From NCBI GenBank assembly GCA_017509785.1, contig JAFWOT010000012.1, positions 381,476-445,475 on the forward strand: a stretch of 64,000 nt of DNA, read 5' to 3'. This document shows positions 31,673-38,943 of this stretch, one piece after another. A program made the translations under genes and the position numbers. Each line of letters opens with the position of its first letter. Position 1 is the first letter of the stretch. Origin of the DNA: Clostridia bacterium (GTDB lineage Bacteria; Bacillota; Clostridia; Christensenellales; CAG-138). The notes below the pieces were generated by a model that was not told where the DNA came from, did not search any database, and saw nothing but the letters and a program-made list of their open reading frames with translations.

Positions 31673-31692
31673 GAACGGCTGAGCCGTTCAAA
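31673..31692 (-). terminator. terminator after the 179-aa protein gene
   Basis: GAACGGC/GCCGTTC, 7-bp stem, 3-base loop, followed on the minus strand by seven T residues. Confidence 0.85.
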
Positions 31693-31698
31693 AATCAT

Positions 31699-32238
31699 TT
31701 ATTCACTTTGAATCGAAACGTCACTTCCGTAAACGACGGATCCAATGCAGCCCGGCCCGCTTTGCCTGCCGAACCTTTCATAGAGTATGCAGGAGCCGTC
31801 TTCGCGGGCATAACCGAGAATGAACATGTTCGTCGTGACGAAGTATGCGTCGGACTTTTCGGAATAGTAAACCCTGAACGCTCCGCCCGCCGCGCTGTTC
31901 GGATGCCCCTGGCCGTGCTCGTCCTTTACACCGAGGGCGGCGTTGAAAACGTCCTGCGGCGTTATCGGGTAGGCTTCGGCCGAAATGCCGTGACCGATGA
32001 CCGTCCCGAAGGTTTCCTTCAGCTCCTCCCTTGAAGCGGCCGCCGCGTTGATATAGCTGCGTGACGTACCGTCTTCGTCTTCGTAAAACAGAACGTCGAG
32101 CCTCGGCTCCCAACCGGAAGTCCGGTCTTCAAGGTACGGCTCCTCGGTCTTGCCGATGTGGAAGCCGCCCTCAAACAGCATTGCAAACAGCATAAGCGTC
32201 AGCAGTATGAGCGCCGTTCTTATGAAACCCTTTTTCAT
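31699..32238 (-). CDS. membrane-anchored protein of unknown function
   Basis: A 179-residue protein with an N-terminal signal anchor (KKGFIRTALILLTLMLFAMLF) and a soluble extracellular part. It mixes segments like EEPYLEDRTSGWEPRLDVLFYEDEDG and RVYYSEKSDAYFVTTNMFILGYAREDGSCILYERFG, suggesting a beta-rich fold. No enzyme motif is recognised. The ATG at 32238 has AGGAGG upstream; an earlier start at 32313 does not. It sits 16 bp after tgt on the same strand, so the two may be co-transcribed. Confidence 0.75.
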   Translation of the reverse strand: MKKGFIRTALILLTLMLFAMLFEGGFHIGKTEEPYLEDRTSGWEPRLDVLFYEDEDGTSRSYINAAAASREELKETFGTVIGHGISAEAYPITPQDVFNAALGVKDEHGQGHPNSAAGGAFRVYYSEKSDAYFVTTNMFILGYAREDGSCILYERFGRQSGPGCIGSVVYGSDVSIQSE

Positions 32239-32254
32239 ATCGTGCCTCCTGAGA

Positions 32255-33400
32255 TCATATCCTGTCCACGTTCGTTCCGAGGGTGACGCGGTACTCACGG
32301 TAAAACGACTCAAAGCGACCCTCCTCGAGAGCTTCGCGGATCTTTTTCATCAGATCGTTGTAGAAATACAGGTTGTGCAGTATGCAGAGGCGCATCCCGA
32401 GGCGCTCGTCCGCCTTTAAGAGGTGGCGAATATAGGCGCGGGAATACCGGCGGCAGGCGGGACAGCCGCAGCTTTCCGAGATCGGACGGTCGTCCGAACG
32501 GTAGACCTCGGCAAGCAGACGCCTTCTGCCCTCCCACGTGTAGACGTTGCCGTGCTGTGCGCCCTTTAAGGGGAACACGCAGTCGAAGAAATCTATGCCC
32601 CGATGCACGCCCTCGACTATGTTGACGGGAGTGCCGACGCCCATGAGGTATCTCGGCCTGTCCTCCGGCATCTCGGGCACGACGGCGTCGAGTATCCTGT
32701 ACATATCATCCGCCGATTCGCCGACGGAGAGCCCGCCTATCGCGTAGCCGGGCAGATCGAGCGAGCGTATCTCCCGCATGTGTCGGACGCGGATATCCTC
32801 GTAAACGCCGCCCTGGTTGATGCCCCAGAGCATCTGATGGGGGTTCACCGCATCGGGCAGGGAATTAAGGCGCGCGTTCTCCGCGGCGCATCGCCCGAGC
32901 CAGCGGGTGGTGCGGTCAACGGAGCGGGAGACGTATTCGTAAGGGGACGGGTTCTCAATGCATTCATCGAACGCCATAGCGATATCGGAGCCGAGCTCCG
33001 ACTGGACGAGCATGCTCTCCTCCGGGCCCATGAATACCTTTTTTCCGTCAAGATAGGAGATGAACTGCACGCCCGCCTCGGTTATCTTCCTTCGCCTGGA
33101 GAGCGAAAAGACCTGAAAGCCGCCGCTGTCGGTGAGGATGGGGCCATCCCAGCTCATGAAGCGATGGAGCCCGCCGAGGCTCTTTATGAGCCCGGAGCCG
33201 GGGCGAAGGTTGAGATGATACGTATTGCAGAGCGCGACGGAACAGCCGACGTCCTCGAGATCCGAGCTCGAGACGCCGCCCCTCACGGCAGCCGCCGTGC
33301 AGACGTTCATGAAAACGGGCGTTTCGATAACGCCTCTTTTGAGAGCGAACTCAGCGCGACGCGCGGAGCCCTGTGTTTCGATCAACCGGAAAGAACCCAT
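32255..33400 (-). CDS. tgt: queuine/preQ1 tRNA-ribosyltransferase, divergent Tgt
   Basis: A 381-residue TIM-barrel transglycosylase that swaps guanine 34 in GUN-anticodon tRNAs for a queuosine precursor. The general-acid Asp lies in LTDSGGFQVFS and the nucleophile Asp in GIDFFDCVFP. The zinc ligands follow as CGCPACRRYSRAYIRHL plus a later HNL. The tRNA-contacting loop, usually FPTRxxRNG, reads FPLKGAQHGN, an unusual variant. The start at 33400 (GAGGTG upstream) gives MGSFRLIETQG. No queA, queuosine synthesis genes or yajC are adjacent, so the organism may salvage the base. Confidence 0.88.
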   Translation of the reverse strand: MGSFRLIETQGSARRAEFALKRGVIETPVFMNVCTAAAVRGGVSSSDLEDVGCSVALCNTYHLNLRPGSGLIKSLGGLHRFMSWDGPILTDSGGFQVFSLSRRRKITEAGVQFISYLDGKKVFMGPEESMLVQSELGSDIAMAFDECIENPSPYEYVSRSVDRTTRWLGRCAAENARLNSLPDAVNPHQMLWGINQGGVYEDIRVRHMREIRSLDLPGYAIGGLSVGESADDMYRILDAVVPEMPEDRPRYLMGVGTPVNIVEGVHRGIDFFDCVFPLKGAQHGNVYTWEGRRRLLAEVYRSDDRPISESCGCPACRRYSRAYIRHLLKADERLGMRLCILHNLYFYNDLMKKIREALEEGRFESFYREYRVTLGTNVDRI

Positions 33401-33416
33401 AATGCACCTCGGGCAC

Positions 33417-33446
33417 ATTATAGCATACTCCCGGAATACATTGCAA
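33417..33446 (-). promoter_or_regulatory. promoter of tgt inside the end of spoIVFB
   Basis: TTGCAA (33441-33446), 18 bp, TATAAT (33417-33422). It lies over the last codons of spoIVFB and gives tgt vegetative expression apart from the sporulation operon. The leader would be only about 10-12 bases but holds GAGGTG. Confidence 0.7.
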
Positions 33447-34254
33447 CAGCGTCGCGAAGCTTAGCTTCGGGGCCCAATGTCAGCGCGGCCTCCATGAGCC
33501 TCGTTTCGTCAATGGAGGAGGAAGCGCGCATGCCTTCGTCGAGCACGGTTATCAGTGCGTATTCCCCCGCGGGAACGAGGCGGATCGCATCCCGAAGGGG
33601 CATGTCGCCATTTGCGGCGAACCCGCACACCCTTGCGGAGCCCCTGCGGCGGAGCCTCGGCGGGCGCATACCGGGAAGGCGTTCGGGCTCCCTCTCGCGG
33701 AGAGCCGCCGGGATCATGAACGCCCCCATGAGGCCGAAGGTGGGGTTTATGAAGCCCTTCGTCAGAAGCAGCACGAAAAGGGCGATGAACGAAGCGCCCG
33801 TCGTCACTCCGACTGCCTTGAACAGCGCAAAGCGAAAGCCTCCGCGCCCGGAGCCGAGCGCCGCGTAAAGCAGCCTGCCGCCGTCGAGCGGCAGAGCGGG
33901 CAGAAGATTGACGGCGGCTGTCAGCAGATTGAATTCCGTGACGCCTAGCGAGAGCGCCGCGTATGGCGCAAAGAGCCTCTCCGCAAGCGAATTGAACGCC
34001 GCCAAAGCAAGCGAAGCCGCGGGCCCCGCCGCCCATACCGACGCAAGCTCCGCCCTTGAAGCGCCGAAGCCGTTAAGCCTTGCAGTAAAGCCGAATGGCT
34101 GTATCTCGATCGAATCGACGGTTAGGGAGCAGGCGGAAGCCAACATCGCGTGGGCGGCCTCGTGAACGCAGAGGGATATGAACGCCGTCAGGAGGAAGAC
34201 CTCCCTGTGCAGTATGAACGCCGCCGGTATCACCGGGACGAGCAGCGGGCTCAA
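33418..34254 (-). CDS. spoIVFB: SpoIVFB-like M50 site-2 intramembrane metalloprotease
   Basis: A 278-residue membrane protease. The zinc motif HEAAH lies at about 31-35 inside the first TM region (FISLCVHEAAHAML), and the third zinc ligand in NLLPALPLDGGRLLYA near 113-128. In B. subtilis SpoIVFB cuts pro-sigma-K in the mother cell. There is no CBS domain, but a soluble C-terminal tail of about 90 residues is present. The start is TTG at 34254, 5 bases after GGAG. It follows spoIVFA by 35 bp behind a sigma-E-type promoter. The target pro-sigma-K gene is not in the window. Confidence 0.88.
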   Translation of the reverse strand: MSPLLVPVIPAAFILHREVFLLTAFISLCVHEAAHAMLASACSLTVDSIEIQPFGFTARLNGFGASRAELASVWAAGPAASLALAAFNSLAERLFAPYAALSLGVTEFNLLTAAVNLLPALPLDGGRLLYAALGSGRGGFRFALFKAVGVTTGASFIALFVLLLTKGFINPTFGLMGAFMIPAALREREPERLPGMRPPRLRRRGSARVCGFAANGDMPLRDAIRLVPAGEYALITVLDEGMRASSSIDETRLMEAALTLGPEAKLRDAVAMYSGSML

Positions 34255-34289
34255 TCGGATCTCCGTTTCGCCTATGGAGAGGAGCCGCC

Positions 34290-34943
34290 TCAGGCTCCCC
34301 TCCCGAGTGACAGGAGCTCGGCGGGCGATATCGGCCTGCCCGAGCGGAATATCCGAACGGTGAGCGTATCCGATTCCATGCTGCCGATCCGTGCGTCCTG
34401 CACTATCGGCTGACCGCGCTCGACGGATATCTCGCCCAAGCCGTAGATGGTGAAAACCGTATCCTCATCCGCGGAAACTCCGACGTAATCCCCGAGGATC
34501 TCGTCAAAGCCTATATCCGCCACCTTGCCGTTCACGGGCGAGCGGACGTCAGCGCCGGTTTCGGCCCTCAGTATAAGGTCGAGCCCGTCGTTGCCTATGC
34601 TGTATGAAACGGCTTCGCAGGGAAGTATCGCCCTTTGGGACGGCGCAAAGACGTCTATTATCGATGGAAGCTCCACGAATCGGAGCCGCCCGAGGCGTTC
34701 GTCCTCATCACTTTCCCGGCCGTCCGGGGCGGCGCTCCCGAATACGGCGAGCGAGCGCGTATCGCCGGAGAGCTTCAACGCGATCACCCCGCAGAGCAGC
34801 AGCGCGCATATGCCGAGCCTTGCCGCGAGGAAGCCCGCGTATCCGACGCGGCGTGCGGGACGCTTCCTCCGCGGGAGCGGCCTTGACGGGCGTTCGGCCA
34901 CAGAGGTGACGAACGCCGAGGTTTCGATCTCTTTTCTTTCCAT
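34290..34943 (-). CDS. spoIVFA: SpoIVFA-like M23 domain regulator of SpoIVFB
   Basis: A 217-residue single-pass membrane protein. The basic cytoplasmic N-terminus (about 1-33) leads into one TM (FLAARLGICALLLCGVIALKL), then an extracytoplasmic M23/LytM-like beta domain (from about 125: GADVRSPVNGKVADIGFDEILGDYVGVSADEDTVFTIYGLGEISVERGQPI). The zinc-binding HxH/HxxxD residues of active M23 peptidases are absent, as in SpoIVFA, which holds SpoIVFB inactive until a forespore signal. GGGAGGTG precedes the ATG. Identification rests on domain layout and on pairing with the M50 protease. Confidence 0.85.
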   Translation of the reverse strand: MERKEIETSAFVTSVAERPSRPLPRRKRPARRVGYAGFLAARLGICALLLCGVIALKLSGDTRSLAVFGSAAPDGRESDEDERLGRLRFVELPSIIDVFAPSQRAILPCEAVSYSIGNDGLDLILRAETGADVRSPVNGKVADIGFDEILGDYVGVSADEDTVFTIYGLGEISVERGQPIVQDARIGSMESDTLTVRIFRSGRPISPAELLSLGRGA

Positions 34944-34961
34944 AAAAACACCTCCCGCAAT

Positions 34962-34991
34962 TATGTATGCGGAAGGCGTTCGGAAATATGA
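34962..34991 (-). promoter_or_regulatory. near-consensus sigma-E promoter of spoIVFA-spoIVFB
   Basis: On the minus strand TCATATT (34985-34991), 15 bp, CATACATA (34962-34969). The B. subtilis sigma-E consensus is KMATATT-N14/15-CATACAHT; this matches 7/7 and 7/8. Mother-cell expression is expected for these genes. Confidence 0.8.
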
Positions 34992-34995
34992 TCGT

Positions 34996-35622
34996 TCAGT
35001 GACGCATCCTCGATTCGACGACGCGGCCGATCACCTCGACGTCGCCGCCCTGGACGATCATGGGATCGTAGGCGGGGTTCGACGGGATGAGCGCGATGCT
35101 GTTCTTAATTCGCTTCACACGGCGAAGGAGGACCTCGTCCTCAATGCGGATGACGTAGATGTAACCGTCCTTGATGTCGCTCCCCTTCCTCACGAGGACT
35201 ATCGCGCCCTCGGCGATATGATCGCCGGTCATGCAGTCGCCCACGACCTCCATGAAGAAATAATCCCCGTCGTAGACCTCCCCCGCGGCAACGGGGATGT
35301 GATCGGTTATGTTCTCCTCCGCGAGCATTGGCTCGCCCGCGTGGACCATGCCGACGAGCGGCACCGAAACGGCGTCGCTTTCCCGTGGGCGGGAAAGGAT
35401 GCGCTCCCTCACGTCCGCGGGAAGGCGCGGGCTCTCATCCCTGCAGAGGATGTGATCGGCGGAAACGCCGAATATATCGATCAGCTTCTCAAGCACCTGG
35501 AATGGGACGTTGACCTTTTCGTTTTCATATTTGCAGACGGCCGCCTTCTTCACGCCGAGCATGGCGCCGAGCTGTTCCTGCGTAATGCCCCTTGCGAGGC
35601 GGAGCTGTTTGATTCGGTTCAT
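34996..35622 (-). CDS. LexA/CI-like repressor (HTH_3 plus S24 fold) with altered catalytic dyad
   Basis: A 208-residue DNA-binding regulator. Residues 1-60 are a Cro/CI-type helix-turn-helix (ITQEQLGAMLGVKKAAVCKYENEKVNVP). Residues 87-205 are an S24/LexA-type domain. The Ala-Gly cleavage pair is present at 95-96. The position of the LexA Ser nucleophile (+35 from the Ala) is C130 in VVGDCM, and that of the catalytic Lys (+37 from the Ser) is R167 in LLRRVKR. The protein may thus be unable to cleave itself, or use a thiol. Divergent to a 41-residue membrane protein. Confidence 0.9.
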   Translation of the reverse strand: MNRIKQLRLARGITQEQLGAMLGVKKAAVCKYENEKVNVPFQVLEKLIDIFGVSADHILCRDESPRLPADVRERILSRPRESDAVSVPLVGMVHAGEPMLAEENITDHIPVAAGEVYDGDYFFMEVVGDCMTGDHIAEGAIVLVRKGSDIKDGYIYVIRIEDEVLLRRVKRIKNSIALIPSNPAYDPMIVQGGDVEVIGRVVESRMRH

Positions 35623-35662
35623 ATGATACCCGCTTTCGGATCATGTATTCCTTTGCATTATG

Positions 35663-35691
35663 ATTGTATCCTATTCGGAAACATTTTTCAA
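35663..35691 (-). promoter_or_regulatory. promoter of the S24-type repressor gene
   Basis: TTGAAA (35686-35691), 17 bp, TACAAT (35663-35668). The spacer holds GGAAAC (plus strand 35677-35682), also present in the spacer of the divergent promoter, so the repressor may regulate itself. Confidence 0.75.
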
Positions 35692-35721
35692 CCGTAAAGC
35701 TAAAATATATTTTTTCAAGCC

Positions 35722-35790
35722 TTTTTGAGTACCATTTTTTGTCTTGACAGTTTCTTTTGAGGAAACTATAATATAGCCGTACTCAAAAAA
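35722..35790 (+). promoter_or_regulatory. operator-like inverted repeats around that promoter
   Basis: Two nested palindromes: AGTTTC (35749-35754) with GAAACT (35762-35767) fill the -35/-10 spacer, and TTTTTGAGTAC (35722-35732) with GTACTCAAAAA (35779-35789) flank the promoter 46 bp apart. This suits binding by a dimeric repressor with possible looping. The neighbouring S24-type regulator is the obvious candidate (inference). Confidence 0.6.
35744..35772 (+). promoter_or_regulatory. perfect consensus promoter of the 41-residue membrane protein gene
   Basis: TTGACA (35744-35749), 17 bp, TATAAT (35767-35772). The transcript would begin near 35779 with a 6-bp AGCGGG/CCCGCT hairpin at 35792-35807. 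Confidence 0.92.
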
Positions 35791-35842
35791 CAGCGGGCAG
35801 ACCCGCTAAAACAGAACGGTAAAAAAGCAAAGGAGTTTTGAT

Positions 35843-35968
35843 ATGAATTACATCGGCTTGATCTTTTCCTTCATGATCCCCGGTATGGTCGTGGGAGGAA
35901 TGGCGGCTTCGCTCATCAGCGAGGCTGCTCACAGGCGCGAGAAGGGTTCAAGATCCCGCCGCGCATAA
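35843..35968 (+). CDS. 41-residue single-pass membrane protein
   Basis: A small gene with AAGGAG 7 bases before ATG. The product is a hydrophobic helix (IGLIFSFMIPGMVVGGMAAS, about residues 4-23) followed by a basic tail (HRREKGSRSRR), the layout of small membrane peptides such as type I toxins or regulators of membrane proteins. It has a perfect sigma-A promoter, an operator-like palindrome and a following stem-loop, so it is a real transcription unit. Function unknown; no relative is recognised. Confidence 0.75.
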   Translation: MNYIGLIFSFMIPGMVVGGMAASLISEAAHRREKGSRSRRA

Positions 35969-36001
35969 AATCGCTGACCCCACTTTCCTGCGGAAAACTC
36001 A

Positions 36002-36036
36002 GAAGAAGACGTCTGCTTCGTGCAGGCGCCTTCTTC
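36002..36036. terminator. stem-loop between the small membrane gene and the cyclophilin gene
   Basis: GAAGAAG/CTTCTTC outer arms, then after a mismatch CG/CG, one T-G pair and CTGC/GCAG around TTCGT. It probably ends both convergent units, although T-runs are short. Confidence 0.6.
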
Positions 36037-36055
36037 GCGTTAATTCCGCCCTGAT

Positions 36056-36697
36056 TCAGTTTAGAGTCATTTCCGGGATCTTCTCCGGCTCGGGGAGCTC
36101 GGGGCCCTCTATCGTGACGGAAGATATCACAACGGAAACGAGGGGCCTGTTGTTTGCATCGGTGTCGACGGAGGCTATCGCGTCGACGACCTCCATGCCG
36201 CTTATCACCCTGCCGAACGCCGCGTAGGAGCCGTCAAGGTGGGGGGAATCCTGATGGCAGATGAAGAACTGGCTGCCCGCGCTGTTGTACGGGCGGGACC
36301 TGCGCGCCATGGAGATCACACCGCGCTCATGCTTGAGGTCGTTCTCAAAGCCGTTGATGCTGAATTCTCCCTTTATGCAGTACCCGGGGCCGCCGTTGCC
36401 GGTGCCCTCCGGGTCGCCGCCCTGGATCATGAATCCCTCGATGATCCTGTGGAAGGTGGTCCCGCTGTAGAAGCCCTGCCTTGCGAGGTAGCAGAAGTTC
36501 CTGACGGTCTCGGGCGCGATATCGGGATAGAGCTCGAGCTTTATCTCGCCGAAGTCTTCGACCGCTATCGTAGCGATGATCTTGTTTTCCATTGTATCCT
36601 CCTCATTTTGGCCGTGCGAAGGCTCGTCGGTCAGCCTGCATGAAGCGGCGAACAATACAAGCGTGACGCACAGCAGTATAAGAAACAGTTTTTTCAT
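36056..36697 (-). CDS. peptidyl-prolyl cis-trans isomerase, cyclophilin type, lipoprotein
   Basis: A 213-residue extracytoplasmic proline isomerase that helps fold exported proteins. Signal peptide with lipobox FAASC (Cys about residue 20), a short linker, then the cyclophilin domain: FCYLARQGFYSGTTFHRIIEGFMIQGGDPEGTGNGGPGY holds the catalytic Arg and the FMIQGGDP core, and AGSQFFICHQDSPHLDGSYAAFGRVISGMEVVD follows. CAGGAG precedes the ATG at 36697. Monocistronic, with a TTGAAA-17-TACAAT promoter. Confidence 0.94.
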   Translation of the reverse strand: MKKLFLILLCVTLVLFAASCRLTDEPSHGQNEEDTMENKIIATIAVEDFGEIKLELYPDIAPETVRNFCYLARQGFYSGTTFHRIIEGFMIQGGDPEGTGNGGPGYCIKGEFSINGFENDLKHERGVISMARRSRPYNSAGSQFFICHQDSPHLDGSYAAFGRVISGMEVVDAIASVDTDANNRPLVSVVISSVTIEGPELPEPEKIPEMTLN

Positions 36698-36728
36698 TGC
36701 GTTTCTCCTGTCTATTGATTTCCTTTTA

Positions 36729-36757
36729 ATTGTATCACATACCCGCGGTCGTTTCAA
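36729..36757 (-). promoter_or_regulatory. promoter of the cyclophilin gene
   Basis: TTGAAA (36752-36757), 17 bp, TACAAT (36729-36734). Confidence 0.8.
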
Positions 36758-36761
36758 GCTA

Positions 36762-36790
36762 TTGTAATCATCGGGAAAAAGATGTATAAT
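36762..36790 (+). promoter_or_regulatory. promoter of the beta-propeller protein gene
   Basis: TTGTAA (36762-36767), 17 bp, TATAAT (36785-36790); its -35 box is 5 bp from the divergent cyclophilin promoter, so the two compete for the same face of DNA. Confidence 0.8.
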
Positions 36791-36819
36791 GGCGTGATAA
36801 ATAACATGGAGGTCGTTTT

Positions 36820-38628
36820 ATGTCATCCGGCAGAAAGAACAATTCAAGGCAGATCCTCCTGCTCGCGGCGCTCATAATGATCTGCGCAGCGGCGATAGGG
36901 ATACTCATACTCCTCATCAAGGGGCGGAACAAGGGCGCTGCCCCGACCCCTTCGGTCTCCCCCGTCCCCGCGACGGAGCAGCCCGGCGTTGTGGATTCGG
37001 AAGCCCCCGATACGACGGATGCGCCCGTCCCGACGGACGAGCCCACCGTGACCGAAGCTCCGACGGAAGCTCCCACCGGATATCAGTACGGGCCCATGCA
37101 GCCCGACGATTCCGCCAAGGCCGCCAACTTCGGCTTCTCCACCGAGGTCATGGCGAACGGGAACGTCTCGAAGTCCTATTCCGGCGAGCCGATAGAGTTC
37201 CTTCATAACGACGCCTATTCTCAGGCGGATGGCGTGCTCTCCTTCCGCGGGAGCTGTTTCCGTCAGGATCCCTATTTCGGTACGGCGACGGTCGAAATGG
37301 GCAAGCTCCAGCAGATCTGGCAGCACGATACTTACTCCGTTCCCAAGGGCGAGGGCGGCAACTATTCCGGCGTATGGACGGGCACAGGCTGGACGGGCCA
37401 GGCGCTCCTCGTCCGCTGGGACAGCGAGACGAGAGCCGTCATGAACATGTTCGATTCCGCCAAGGCGAAGGAAGGCCTCGTCGAGGTGATCTCCGCCACG
37501 ATGGACGGCAATATCTATTTCTTCGATCTTGAAACGGGCGAACCCACGAGGAACAAGCTCACCTTCGGCGTGCCCTTCAAGGGCTCCGGCTCCATCGATC
37601 CGCGCGGCTGGCCGATACTCTACGTCGGTCAGGGCGATCACTACAAGGAGAGCGGCAAGGAGTCGAAGGCATACGCCATCTCGCTCATAGACGGATCCGT
37701 CCTCGCGACGTTCGGCAATAAGCCCGACAGCTTCGCTCTGCGCACGTTCCACGCTTACGATTCCGCCGCCGTTGTCGACGCCGGAACGGACACTCTCTTC
37801 TACCCCGGTGAGAACGGCGTTCTCTACCGCGTGAAGCTGAATACGAATTTCGATAAGGCCGCCGGCACCCTCACAATGGCGCCTGAGACTCCCGTCAGGG
37901 TGCGCTATTCCGCCATCCGCACGCAGTCCGGCAAATACTGGCTCGGCTATGAGGCGAGCGCCGTCGCATGGCACAACTACATCTATCTCTGCGACAACGC
38001 GGGCTTCATGCAGTGCGTGGACGTCAACACGATGCAGACCGTCTGGGTGCAGGATACTTGGGACGACACGAACGCCACCCCCTGCCTCGAAGAGGATCCT
38101 GAAAACGGTACGGCGTATCTCTACGTCGGAAACACGCTCGACAACAAGATGGACTCCGACGGCAAGGGCGAAGTCGCCTTCTTCAAGATCGACGCCTGCA
38201 CGGGAAAGATAGTATGGCAGAAGGAATACACCGTCTACACCGACAAGCACGTCACCGGCGGCTTCCAGGGGAGCGCGGTGCTCGGGCGCGGCGAGCTCGA
38301 GGGGCTCGTCATCACGACTTACAGCTCCGTCGGCAACGGGTACGCCGGCTACGTCGTGGCGTATGACACGAAGACCGGCGACGAGGTCTGGAAGTTCCAG
38401 GTCGCGGGCTACACCTGGTGCAGCCCCGTTGCGATGTACGACGCTTCCGGCAAGGCGTACTTGATCGTCTGCAACTGCCTCGGCGATATCTACGTGCTCA
38501 ACGGTCAGGGTCAGCAGCTCGACAAGATCAACGTGGAAAGCAATATCGAAGCCTCCCCCGTCGCCTTCGATAACTACATCGTGATCGGGACGAGGATAAA
38601 GGGCATATTCGGATTGAAGATCTATTGA
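36820..38628 (+). CDS. membrane-anchored PQQ/WD-like beta-propeller protein
   Basis: A 602-residue protein with a short basic cytoplasmic N-terminus, one TM (about 12-33), and a Pro/Thr/Glu-rich linker (about 40-90). The rest is a large beta-propeller: repeated blades end in motifs such as GNIYFFDLETGEPTRNKLTFG, AYISLIDGSVLATF and YVVAYDTKTGDEVWKFQVAG, the last typical of PQQ-like (DxxTGxxxW) repeats. No enzyme residues are seen; a scaffold or sensory role outside the cell is likely. The ATG has GGAGG upstream. Confidence 0.85.
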   Translation: MSSGRKNNSRQILLLAALIMICAAAIGILILLIKGRNKGAAPTPSVSPVPATEQPGVVDSEAPDTTDAPVPTDEPTVTEAPTEAPTGYQYGPMQPDDSAKAANFGFSTEVMANGNVSKSYSGEPIEFLHNDAYSQADGVLSFRGSCFRQDPYFGTATVEMGKLQQIWQHDTYSVPKGEGGNYSGVWTGTGWTGQALLVRWDSETRAVMNMFDSAKAKEGLVEVISATMDGNIYFFDLETGEPTRNKLTFGVPFKGSGSIDPRGWPILYVGQGDHYKESGKESKAYAISLIDGSVLATFGNKPDSFALRTFHAYDSAAVVDAGTDTLFYPGENGVLYRVKLNTNFDKAAGTLTMAPETPVRVRYSAIRTQSGKYWLGYEASAVAWHNYIYLCDNAGFMQCVDVNTMQTVWVQDTWDDTNATPCLEEDPENGTAYLYVGNTLDNKMDSDGKGEVAFFKIDACTGKIVWQKEYTVYTDKHVTGGFQGSAVLGRGELEGLVITTYSSVGNGYAGYVVAYDTKTGDEVWKFQVAGYTWCSPVAMYDASGKAYLIVCNCLGDIYVLNGQGQQLDKINVESNIEASPVAFDNYIVIGTRIKGIFGLKIY

Positions 38629-38655
38629 TCCGGCATCAAAAAACGGCGCTCCGAA

Positions 38656-38682
38656 GGAGGTACTTCGTAAGGAAGTGCCTCC
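38656..38682 (+). terminator. stem-loop after the beta-propeller gene
   Basis: GGAGGTACTTC/GAAGTGCCTCC, an 11-bp stem with one T-G pair and a 5-base loop, 28 bp after the stop codon. No strong T-run. Confidence 0.5.
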
Positions 38683-38705
38683 CTCTCCTTTGAACATAAT
38701 GTAAT

Positions 38706-38734
38706 TTGACCACGCCAGTCAGCAATGGTACAAT
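38706..38734 (+). promoter_or_regulatory. promoter of the acquired patch
   Basis: TTGACC (38706-38711), 17 bp, TACAAT (38729-38734). It drives the frameshifted small gene and the acetyltransferase. Confidence 0.65.
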
Positions 38735-38776
38735 GGCTAAAACAAATCGGAGTTTGTTGCTGAGGAGATATTGAGA

Positions 38777-38930
38777 ATGAAAACTGATCCACAATGATTT
38801 TGCCTTTGATAGAAACGAGGTTACCGCTTGGGAAACACACTGCAAGGCAGGCTTAAAGGAACTGGGTGTGGAGGACGGTTTCCTCCAGATGATGATTACG
38901 AAAGAGGATTATCTGAGGGATAATCTGTGA
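38777..38930 (+). pseudogene. small gene broken by a one-base insertion after the start
   Basis: GAGGAGATATTGAGA precedes an ATG at 38777, but the frame stops after six codons. Removing one A from the AAAA run at 38780-38783 would give a continuous 50-residue product starting MKLIHNDFAFDRNE and ending TKEDYLRDNL, with sensible composition. The rest of the frame (HNDFAF...) is open up to 38930. Codon use is AT-richer than in neighbours. It could also start at the CTG downstream. No family is recognised. The acetyltransferase ATG follows 14 bp later. Confidence 0.55.
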
Positions 38931-38943
38931 AAGGTGACGCTCA

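Noticed and set aside
36844..38697. A 617-codon frame opposite the beta-propeller gene
   Set aside because: It mirrors a gene with signal anchor, promoter and ribosome site, and its translation has no domain.
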